Source of the DNA: Nemopilema nomurai
Lineage: Eukaryota; Cnidaria; Scyphozoa; Rhizostomeae; Rhizostomatidae
DNA length: 64,000 bases
Assembly (NCBI GenBank): GCA_003864495.1
Contig: ML133365.1
Span: forward strand, 3,727,856 to 3,791,855
Direction: 5' to 3'
The position numbers and the translations under genes are program-made. Positions 1 through 12,743 of this stretch are shown piece after piece. Every line of letters begins with the position of its first letter. Within the stretch, counting starts at the first letter, position 1. Below the pieces are notes generated by a model. The model was not told where the DNA came from, made no database searches, and saw only the letters and a program-made list of their open reading frames with translations.

Positions 1-1
1 A

Positions 2-226
2 GAGTTTTTTGAAAAGAAAGGATTACTGAAGAAACATATAGACGAGTTTGACAAAATGTTGCGAAAAGAGCTTATGAAGTTCTTCTTTCAGTTCGTCAAA
101 TCTGAGATGTTCATGGCAGCACGAGTTTTGGAAACATACTCTGAATGTTACGAGAAACTAGCTCGGTGGAGTAAAGAAATGAAAGAGATGAAGGAATGGG
201 TCATGTGCCGAAAGACTATTGATTAA
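2..226 (+). CDS. Possible 3' end of an unidentified ORF at the window edge
   Basis: An open frame runs from base 2 to a TAA at 224-226, giving 74 codons with no start in the window. The peptide is rich in Lys, Glu, Phe and Met, with amphipathic stretches such as 'LRKELMKFFFQFVKS'. I do not recognise it. It is on the opposite strand to the PHTF-like gene. It could be the last exon of a neighbouring gene, a decayed mobile-element ORF, or a chance open frame. Other short open pieces of similar flavour (about 1020-1165 and 1980-2090) broken by stops favour element decay. Confidence is low. Confidence 0.25.
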   Translation, partial: EFFEKKGLLKKHIDEFDKMLRKELMKFFFQFVKSEMFMAARVLETYSECYEKLARWSKEMKEMKEWVMCRKTID

Positions 227-3852
<3,626 letters not shown>

Positions 3853-3949
3853 CATTCGATAAGCTCTCTCGGCCACGCATAGTAGAAAAAAGAAGGAAAA
3901 GCTTAGGGAACACCGAGCCACCATGTTTATGAGAACGACTAACTGTGAC
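3853..3949 (-). CDS. PHTF: PHTF-like transmembrane exon with 'LLCVAERAY'
   Basis: Acceptor TTTACCCTAG and donor ATG|GTAAGT bound a 97-bp exon (phase 2/0). It encodes 'SQLVVLINMVARCSLSFSFF' followed by 'LLCVAERAYRM'. This matches the PHTF segment ending in 'FFMMCVAERTYKQ'. A phase-0/phase-2 exon of about 25 codons must lie between this and 5862, and I could not place it with confidence. Confidence 0.78.
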
Positions 3950-6900
3950 CTAGGGTAAAAAGAGCGAAAACAGATTCAACATTGTTATCATGCTGAAAAT
4001 AGTAAGAGCCGTAGGCGGACGACAAAGTATGGACAGAAACGTATACATACAAGCTCTGTTTGAAAAGATAAATGCATTGCATCGATTAGCGATCGTAATT
4101 GGCAATAATTTTGTTTCAAACTGTGCGAGAAATTGAGACACAATTTTGCATAAAATAGAAACAGTAATTGAAGGAAATTGCAACGGCAAACGAAAAAAGT
4201 AATTAGGATCCAAACAGCATGAAAATTGAGCAGTAATTGGATCCACTGATGTCAAAATAGTATATGAATATTAAATTAAATTTTCTTGCAAAATTTGAAA
4301 CTTTGAAATCAACGTTAGAGCCTTCTCTAAAAAATTAATCGGCAGATGAACAAGTGGGAAAATAAAACAGAATGCACTTAGTCAGCAAGTATATTTCCTG
4401 AAAATTTATATAAAATGATTACGTTAAACGAATTTCTGTGAGTTGCCCGTGCAGCCTGAAAATCTAGCAAAGTCTGAAGTCCTTTAAGCAAATTGTTTTG
4501 TCGTTGAAAATTTCAAAGAAATCCTCGATAATACTTTTTCTTTTCTTCTCTCTGGATGGAGGGAATTATCGCAAAGATATCGAAAAGTATTTCATTATCT
4601 TTGCTATGCAATTCTGGAACGTTTATGTCGAGATCATGCATTTCGAAACATGCATTTCATCCAACATTAATAGTAGTGGCGACATCTGTCTTCTCCACGG
4701 TAAAACCCAAACACGATATGGAAGCAACGCACTCGAAGTTAAGTTAGTCCCTTTCGTAAATGAAGAAGATTGAGGCACACTTGCAGAGAGCAAGCGAGAA
4801 GCTAAATACAAATTTTCTCTGCAGTGTTCATATGATCATTCTCTATCGAAACCCTTCCCAATGCGGCTAATAAAATACAGCGGCATTTAACATTTCATTA
4901 CCCTTGGTGCCTGCGGCTGATAGACAAGGGCGACTACAATTCAAGTGAAGCTTCTATTCAAGAAGACATCTACTAGACGTTGTTGGTAAAATTTTGAGAC
5001 CTTTGCAAGATAGCAGACTGTCACATTAATTGTATTCTTCACTTGATGAAGAACAGCAGGTTGAAACTTCAATCAACCACAAGACAGGTCGAAAGAATCA
5101 ATGGCTACTTGAAGATGACCTGAAGCTTGCTTACCGCAGATGAGTCCCACACATCGTTGTAAACAATTGGCGCGACGCATTTTGCGCGCCGTTAAGCGAA
5201 TCAGGGATGTCTGGCAGCTAAAAAGAGGGATAATGATTAAGAAGCGGGTCAGGCTAAGAAGACTAGCTATCCTGGTAACAAAAAGTCGTTACTCCATTTG
5301 GAAACAGCGATTAAGACTAATCCTTTTCGGGGCAATGGACTTAGCAAGTTTTACATAGGCTAAAAAAAGAAGAATCCAATACGCATTTATCACTGGTATC
5401 ATTCTGTTTGTAAAAGAAGTGCTCTTCTAATGTCAAAAGACGAGTTTCTGGCTTCGTAGTAAAGCTAGGAATTGAATAGGGTTTGTTAGCGACGTCAATT
5501 TGCACTAAAATTTTATCTGAATTCTCACCAAGGCAGTTAGATAGGCTTGATAATATCTCAGTTACGGCTAGAAAATTCAAATTAAGACCGAACGCTGATG
5601 AAGGCATTTTTTATTAATCGGCTTCATTGGGGATCTGTTCGATTCATCTCACGCTTCCATTATTAAAACGATAACTATTCATCATGTCAACTCTGGGTCA
5701 TTTTCCGGCGCCTGCAAACACTGATTGCCCGACAAATATGTATTTTAAGATTCCAAAACTATGCTTTCGCGGTTCTGTGCTATTGTGTTGTACGAAACAT
5801 ATGCTCGCCTATTAAAATAATGAAACATATTTGGGCGTTGCGTCATATATATAATACTTACTCCTTTTTTATAAATTCGGAAAAACATTGGCAAGAAGGA
5901 CAAAAAGACAGCGGAAACAATTCCGACAGGAAAGTAGTCACTGTTTATTTGCTGTGAGTCCTAAAAGAAACAGTAGAAAACATCAGTTCTAAAATAAACA
6001 GAAGGTCTTCGCTATAATCTTATTTTGTTGCTGCTTAATGAATTTTGCATTCCTGAAATTGCAAAGCTGTACAAGAATAAGTCAAAATCCGGATTAAGTC
6101 ATAATCCAGTAAGGTTTCAAAGAAAATGCGGAAGGCCAGGATGAAAGGACAGTAAACCCCGACTACTATATCGAGATCTCTAGCTTGCATTGATTTTTAT
6201 TCGCGATAAAAATCTTCTATTTTGAATGAAAAACCTTTTCCCATTCCCATCAACATGAATCGCTCATCGCCCAAAACTGTATATCTGGTCTCATTCAATT
6301 GTTCGCAGCGATGAGCGTTTTTATGCTGGCTATTATGTCTCATCACAAGTTACAACAAAATGTTCCGAAATCTGAGAAACGTATTCATTGGAGGGTAAAA
6401 CAAACTCACCACTTTTTGAACTATTGTAGAACTGATCTCTAGCAGCGTCATCTTGACTTTTTTAAAGGAATTTCCATCCCATACTGACACCATTACTAAA
6501 AGAAAAATGACGTTCATTTCCACTAGAACCTTTCAAAAATCTCCTTTAAAAAACTTCATAGTACAAATGACAATAGGCATATTTGAAGGTTGTACAGTAG
6601 TTGTAACACCATCAAAAGCACTGTTCTATACCGTTCAACTGCTGTATTTCTTTCTAATAACATATGAGACGCTTGAATCACAAAATGGCTGCGGGAAAAA
6701 GGGCAAATGCATTTTCTCACCTGTTTCTTCGACAGGCGACGGTCGCAACTGGAAATGAGAATTCTGCTCTTTATTGACTGATGTACTTGGTGACGTAAGA
6801 AATGGATTCTCTTCATTCAGATCATTGCTGTTTTCAGCGTCGGATATGGAGGACGTCGATGAGTCGCTACTGCTATCAGATCCTGATGATGTGTCGCCAG

Positions 6901-9900
6901 TGCTTGAGTCCCTACCTGATGAGGGTTTTTCTTGACGCTCTTCGGCCTCTTCTTGACCTAAAATGTCGCTCTGCCTATTAACAAAGCTCTTTCGAAACAT
7001 TTCATAAGCTGCAATTCATCGCAGAAAGCAAACTTAGGCAAAAACCTTCTTCTGACATTGGGCACTTAATACGCAAACAACATAAAACATCAACGCATAG
7101 GAGAGTTTTAGAAGCTTCAACTTCAACAAGGATCATTTTCTCAACTTCTGTTAGAAACTTAACCCTGCTTTTCGAGTATATACATGTGGCAACGACTAGG
7201 GCAGCTTACATTTTGCTTCATCCGGCTGTTCCCCCTTGGTACTTTCGTGCACTTTTCTTTGCCTAACTGTCTCAACAGCTTTGGCAGTAGGGTTCTCATG
7301 CGGTTGAGACATATTGTGAGTCATTTCCTCTTCTTTACTTGCTTTTCTCTTTTTTCTAAAAGACACATTGTCATTGAATATATAAATGTAAAATTATTCC
7401 CCAAGCGTAGGTCAATTCTGAGCTGTGGCAACCCACCTTGGGTTGCCCTTTTTCATGCTAGCTTCTTCAATTTTATGGTTATTGCACAAGGGCATATGTT
7501 TAATTCTATCAGACTGTCATTGAAAATGATATTGGCCCTTAAGCATTATTTTGATGCACAAAGAACAGATTCAAGTACTACAAATTGAAGGGAGGTGATA
7601 TTGGCCCTTAAGCATTATTTTGATGCACAAAGAACAGATTCAAGTACTACAAATAGAAGGGAGGTAAAAGGCTTAAAAATTAGCAACTCAATACTAAAAT
7701 TGGCAGTAATAACCCATCATGCAATTGATTCAAAAAAACTTTGAGACTTGATCTTCAATCAGTTGATTTCATGACTACATAAAAGCAGGATCTGAAACTC
7801 TAAAATATGATTAACTATGATGTGGATGAAAAGCACAGGTTTATACATGTTTCAACCGTATTAGCATTAATCACTAAAAGAAACAAAGGCATTTGACTTT
7901 CCTGTAGATACAATATAAAAGGGATATCAGGGACAACAAACGACAACAAGTGATACATGCATATGTTTACCCAAAATCAGCAGCATAGCTTATCTTACCT
8001 CCCATTACTCCCTTTTCTAACTTTCCTCTTCTTCTTTACAAGATGATTGGAAGGCTTTGTAAAATTTGTTGAGACTACATGGATGTAAACCTCTCCCAAT
8101 AATATCATTACCTAAAGTAAAATGGAAAGTTCTGTCAAAAATGGCCAAAGAAGTTGAAGGTAATATGGGAACAATACAAAAGAAGATATTCTGAGAGCTA
8201 ATCAATAATTCATAATAAATATTTTTGAATAAGATTTCATAGGCAAATCCATAAAATGTGAAAATATAAAATGTGATAGAGCAAAAGTAGCTTACAATGA
8301 CAGGGCTGATGGCTTCTGTGAATGGAATATCCTGAAAAATATGGTTGCGCATTATCATTTTGCAAAGAACTTACTTATCTATAACTTCATTACTTATCGA
8401 ATACTACATTAATTTACTATGTACAATTTCATAATGATCAAATAAAGTTAATTGTCTGAATCTATTACATTACAAGCCTGCCCATGCATTATCATTTGAT
8501 CCTTGAAAACCCTTGAGAAATTTGGGAACAATATGTGGTGCATAAACTGGTGGGGAAAAGCAAACAAGATTCTAACAAATTGGAAATGCCTATTGTAAAA
8601 AAGCTGAAAGGCAGACTACCGTCATGTCATCTGTTTGATCTGAGAAGTAGAAGCTCAAGCTTATCAGCTGGGAGAAGTAGAGCATCACAAAGAAAAGCCA
8701 TAGAATGAATGAAGTTTGCTGCTGCCACCTGAAAAAAAAATTTCAGCAGTGACACATATGATGAATAAAAAAACTTTTCAGGTAAACATTCAACTACTTG
8801 TTTATGCAGAGTTTATATATATAGATATTTCATGTTATGATCTAAGTTTAAATTGGTATGAAACAATTCAACATTTCATCACATCATAGAAACGGGTAGG
8901 TATTATAATCATCTTTTTTAACTCCCTTCACTTCAAAAAGCCCTAAATTAGCCATTAGTACTTCTATAAATAAGGCACAAAAAGTAATGGAAAAAACCAG
9001 GGAAATCGTACCATCTCCAAAAAACAGGAAAAAGCAGAACCCTCAAAATCGCTTTTCTGGTGACTTGAGTCCAGTGGTATCCAGGTTTGGCCTTTGAGAA
9101 TGTAGAGCCTAGGAAAAAATTAATCAATTATAAATTACACATATTTTGTAAACTATATCATTCCATCTTGTACAAGCAAAACAAATTGATTATCCACCAA
9201 TGAACTCAACATCAAAATCTAAGTGAATGCTACTGTGATGTGTAAATTACCATAATCTAGATTGGATTATATAACCGCTAGCCACAAAACTACCACAAAT
9301 TCCAAATTTCTCCAAAATGTAAACATTTTGAGGAAAAAGGTCGGATTTCACACACTAAGAAGAAAGGCCTTTATCAATAAATAAAAAAGGAAGAATTTTT
9401 CTCAGTGTGACTATTGTAGTCTTCTGAGACAAAATTAAGGTCTGGTTTTCGAGTTTCTTTTCTTACCCAACATTCAAACCTGATTCTAAACGATGATAAC
9501 ATTCATTGTCAAGGGGCAAGTTTCACCCATCCTTCTAAACTGCTTTTGAAACAATGAAAAAAGACTGTCTCACCTCTTACAAGGTCAACATCTATAAGAT
9601 CTGTGCGCACTCTAACACTTCTTAGATGTTGTATCTTCTGGAGATCGGGGAGGAGCTATGGCATACAAGGTTCTCTTAGTAACCAGCAGAATAGGGCACA
9701 CATAAATGTGCACAAAAATTAAAAGAAAATAGGTATAAATTGAGTTAAATGATTGGGAAATCATTGTGGAATCATGTAATGAAAGGAGGTCAACTACAGG
9801 AATAAAAAAGGATAAAATTAAGACAACAAGGTTAGGAAAGCAACTCACGGATATTTCGTGTTTTTCGACCACCCTTTCCCAATTTGCTTTATCATATGTA

Positions 9901-10932
9901 CCGATCTAAAAATAAATAAGAATATCTTCTGTGTTTTCATGATTATATACCAACTGATAAATGCAAAGCATTTCATTACATTAGATAAATTCAGGTAATT
10001 ATCTTCTTGTTACCTTACATACCTAAAAAAATGAGTAAGAGGATAAATTTTATGGAAGCATAAATCACAAGCATCAAGCAAATTCCACCTGTTGAAAAGA
10101 TTAATAACTTCCCATAACAGGCTACATGTGTTTATTTCGTCTTCTAGACATATGTATTTTCAAACCAAATACAGGTCTTCAACAACTGAGAAACAATATC
10201 AGCCTTTGGGATGAAGGCTGGGGAAGCAGGATGCAAAAATCTTGGATGCCTAAACTCCTCTAATTCTATCTTCTATACTTTGGTTCTCCTGATTTTTCCA
10301 CAGAATTCTTCAACTGTGAAAATGATAAACCTTCTTATATGCTCCAAAACAAAGAGATTAATTCATCGGAATCTTTACTGTAGTGTAATTCATCGGTGAC
10401 TGTAAACATGTAACTTCTATAACCTGCAAACATGCAATACATAATATAACTAAAAACATCACACTTATTTTGCCTTTGATGCGTAACCTTCAAACATAAA
10501 TCAAATTTCGGAAGCTTCAAACATAAATCAAATTTCGTTATTGTATAACACCATTTCTGCGAAATAACTAAAGCACAGCATTACAGCAAAACAAGCCGAA
10601 AAGCGGATTGGCTGAAAGCTTTCCCAATACATCTACAATGTAGGTCACGAAACAACTTGATGAGAAGGATTGGAAAAGGACACCGATTGGAAAAGAGTGC
10701 CAGCATAAATCTGAATTGCCTTGAATTCCATAGAAGTAAGAGTTGAATCACAAAGCGTTTTTTATTTGCTTGTGCTTGACAAAGACCTATTAACTAATGA
10801 TTGATTGTAGTTTAAACTATTTAGACAAAGCAAGTTGTGTAATGCTAGAGCGGGCCTAATGCAAGTTGGATTTAACAAGATGCCTGCACTTACTTTCGTC
10901 TGAAACCAAGAAATTGTGTGATCATAATCCAT
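3853..10932 (-). CDS. PHTF: PHTF1/2-like multi-pass membrane protein (3' end not located)
   Basis: Homologue of vertebrate PHTF1/PHTF2. Despite the old name 'putative homeodomain transcription factor', these are multi-pass proteins of the endoplasmic reticulum membrane. Exons in order: 10932-10894, 9905-9849, 9637-9574, 9108-9012, 8728-8620, 8331-8296, 8111-7999, 7355-7210, 6957-6721, 6495-6410, 5960-5862. All junctions are in phase and together give 361 codons. A further exon at 3949-3853 matches the family's 'CVAERTY' membrane segment. The start is the ATG at 10932, because 'MDYDHTISWFQTK' matches the family N-terminus ('ISWYQKK'). The next exons match 'IGAYD..W', 'DLIDVDLIRGSTFAKAKP' and 'WTSLTRKG'. 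The acidic Ser-rich linker is shorter than in vertebrates. One exon of about 25 codons (between 5862 and 3949) and roughly 200 C-terminal residues are missing from this model. Confidence 0.9.
5862..6495 (-). CDS. PHTF: PHTF-like C-terminal domain exons (6410-6495, 5862-5960)
   Basis: Exon 6495-6410 encodes 'VSVWDGNSFKKVKMTLLEIS', which fits the family motif 'VSVVFWEKRHCKKADMSVLE'. Exon 5960-5862 encodes a hydrophobic segment 'VGIVSAVFLSFLPMFFRIYK', matching 'WLGVFFSGIFALCPFIYRLH'. The first starts with two bases completing a Val codon split with the linker exon. The second is phase 0/0 (33 codons). Confidence 0.85.
6721..8331 (-). CDS. PHTF: PHTF-like middle exons (8296-8331, 7999-8111, 7210-7355, 6721-6957): second membrane segment and acidic linker
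   Basis: The 36-bp micro-exon 8331-8296 ('DIPFTEAISPVI') joins 8111-7999 ('VMILLGEVYIHVVS', then a basic run 'KKKRKVRK'). Both fit the family motif 'LMLLMGTVHCQIVS'. Exon 7355-7210 is polar. Exon 6957-6721 is a disordered acidic stretch with a long Ser/Asp run ('SGSDSSSDSSTSS'), as in PHTF linkers. Intron phases are 0, 0, 2, 1 and 1 in sequence, all consistent. Confidence 0.85.
7528..7665. repeat. Tandem duplication of a 69-bp segment in a PHTF-like intron
   Basis: Bases 7528-7596 and 7597-7665 are direct head-to-tail copies differing at one position (aaattgaagg versus aaatagaagg). The copy sits in the intron between exons 7999-8111 and 7210-7355. The near identity means it is recent or an assembly duplication. 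Confidence 0.9.
8620..9905 (-). CDS. PHTF: PHTF-like N-terminal domain exons (9849-9905, 9574-9637, 9012-9108, 8620-8728)
   Basis: These four exons encode the conserved PHTF N-terminal block. 9905-9849 gives 'IGTYDKANWERVVEKHEIS' (phase 0/0). 9637-9574 gives 'KIQHLRSVRVRTDLIDVDLV' (phase 0/1). 9108-9012 gives 'STFSKAKPGYHWTQVTRKA' and ends in 'FPVFWR' (phase 1/2). 8728-8620 gives a Trp-rich start and the first hydrophobic segment 'FILWLFFVMLYFSQLISLSF' (phase 2/0). Each donor and acceptor fits GT-AG and the frame closes without adjustment. Confidence 0.88.
10488..10537. repeat. Short direct repeat, 23 bp twice with 4-bp spacer
   Basis: A 23-bp sequence beginning cttcaaacataaatc occurs at 10488-10510 and again at 10515-10537. 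It is in the first intron of the PHTF-like gene. No function is evident. Confidence 0.85.
10894..10932 (-). CDS. PHTF: PHTF-like first coding exon
   Basis: Thirteen codons, 'MDYDHTISWFQTK', ending at a GTAAGT donor in phase 0 and splicing to 'IGTYDKANW' at 9905. The agreement with the vertebrate N-terminus 'ISWYQKKIGAYD' fixes this as the start. Only 5' UTR and promoter should lie above 10932. Confidence 0.87.
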
Positions 10933-11275
10933 AAGCTTTAGTTTCTCTCTAGAATTTGAGTGCTCCTTGGTATGTTACAGTTTCCTCCGCTAAAACACAG
11001 TGTAGAAATTGGATGCCACTTTTCCTTCACACTTTGCAGTTCAGTGAATTGATACCAGCTGTGTCGAATCCCAAAAATTTTCAAGGCTTGAATCTCTGAA
11101 TAGCATTTACACTACTCACTAAAAGCTTTCGAGATGAGCACAAGACGTACGATGAACCAGTTTGAGCACCGACTTCTAACCTTCAATCAAAATATTTCAG
11201 ATTGAAACTGATGAAGAAAACACTCGAACACAGGCGCCTTGACCGTTCGAAAGCCGGACTAGTCTCTATTATTTC

Positions 11276-11306
11276 TACGTCACATCCGACTCTACGTCAT
11301 TTCCGG
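11276..11306 (-). promoter_or_regulatory. Putative PHTF-like core promoter: two CRE-like sites and an ETS/CRE composite
   Basis: TACGTCA occurs at 11276-11282 and 11293-11299, and the second abuts TTTCCGG at 11300-11306. Read on the minus strand this is CCGGAAATGACGTA, close to the composite ETS/CREB element (CCGGAAGTGACGT) found in many housekeeping promoters. It is about 345 bp upstream of the PHTF-like ATG and correctly oriented. The motif is seen; its promoter role is inferred. Confidence 0.5.
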
Positions 11307-12498
11307 TAAAGCATCGTGCAATAATTGGGATCAGCAGGTTGGAGAATTCATTACAGCAAGGTGTAACTGTCAATCACTTGAAACACTTCCAATGTGATTT
11401 GCGCGAAATTCGACAGATTTGTTGAAAGCGATTTCACCTGACGCCTGTTGGTTTGGAGTTGCTGTCTCGTTACGAAATCAAGTCAACGGAAATTTGTGCC
11501 AAGCTGAAGCACTTTTAAAAAATCATTAAAGCGGTGACCAAACTTTCATCCAGAGTAAGGAGAGTTGCCAGCTCTCTGTAATTCCAGGCATAAGAAATCA
11601 CGAGGTGTGGTCACATCGAGAGGAAGGACCAGGACACTGCTCGATAAGCTTAAGCTTCTCGGTGTCCTAACACTACCTTCGGATGCAAGGTAGAAACAAA
11701 TACAAATACAAATTCTTTTTTCAAGGACTCGTTCATAATGTTTTGTTCTTGCAGACAGTGTTTCGTGGAGAATGGATCAGTAGAGTAGAATGCAAATAGA
11801 CAACAGTATGCAGAACTTTATCTTATAGTGCTATGGTTTGTACCATATATCCAAGACACATAAAAAGCTTATGCAGTTATTGGGTATGCCATAAACTAGC
11901 ATTGGAACGCATATACCATTCTACCAACGGAATTGAAACAGTTAGGGAAAATCACAGTATTACGAATACCAGATGCTAACTCTGCAATAGTCCAGTTGCT
12001 ATATTAATTAAGCACATAGTCATTAAGTACCATGAGCTCTAGTGGCAATTTTTTGAAGCAAACAGCTCTTAGCTTCCTGTGAACTTACTTTTGGACAAAA
12101 AAGTATTAGGCTGCGTTTAAAAAATGCCGGATAACTTTCGAGTGATAGGGTTAAGGCCTTCCATTTACACGAGCACTGGGCTATGCGTATCAAAATTGAT
12201 TCGCAGAAGTGATTGATTGACTGGTTGATTGAAGAAATTGATTGACGCCAACATTTTGGTACATTTCACTAGATTGGGCATTCATTACTTATTATGAGGA
12301 ACGCCCAAGGTTGTCAGTTTAATAGAAGTATTCATAAAGTTTCCTCTTTAGAGATAATTTCTCACAGTTATCTCAAGATTGATGCCAGGCCTTGGGCATT
12401 GATTAGTAAGTAATCAGGCATCTGTAAAAGGCTGTACTTCAAAACTGTTGATCATAATCATGTAAGAAGAAAGAGGCAAAAATTGAAATCGAGGTAAA
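11307..12498. other. Intergenic region between the PHTF-like 5' end and gene A 3' end
   Basis: I found no exon. It should contain any upstream PHTF-like regulatory DNA and the 3' UTR of gene A, which runs leftward from 12499. No clear polyadenylation signal stood out. Confidence 0.5.
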
Positions 12499-12743
12499 TC
12501 AAACAGAATGACCACGACTTCTTGATGTATTGCTTTTTTGATTGCAGGTCTCGCTTCCAGTTTTGTCACTTTCCTTGCCCATTGTCGAAGCATCATTCTT
12601 CTCCTGCAATTCTACAGGTGCAACCTTTTGTCTTTCTTGCTTTCTTGATTTGACAGCACAAAAGGTGAGGATGGCTGCGACAGCAAGAAGCAGAGAAATC
12701 GGTGAAGCAACGCTGGCGATTCTGTTTTTCTCTGAGAGACTCA
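12499..12743 (-). CDS. Gene A last exon: transmembrane helix and cytoplasmic tail
   Basis: It starts at a TTTCAG acceptor in phase 1 and ends at TGA (12501-12499). It encodes a polar stalk, the helix 'IASVASPISLLLAVAAILTF', then a basic stop-transfer 'KSRKQERQK' and a Ser/Thr/Lys-rich tail ending 'SRGHSV'. I see no clear ITAM-like or PDZ-class motif beyond a C-terminal 'HSV', which is only loosely hydrophobic. It has the same position and phase as the membrane exon of gene B (62769-62968). Confidence 0.85.

Noticed and set aside
3950..4255. Minus-strand hydrophobic ORF running into the acceptor of the 3853-3949 exon, considered as the missing PHTF exon
   Set aside because: A phase-compatible sub-exon (about 74 bp) needs a poor donor, and the peptide does not clearly match the family.
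5341..5607. 88-codon minus-strand ORF in the PHTF-like intron
   Set aside because: It does not resemble any PHTF segment and no donor/acceptor pair puts it in phase. Possibly an old element remnant.
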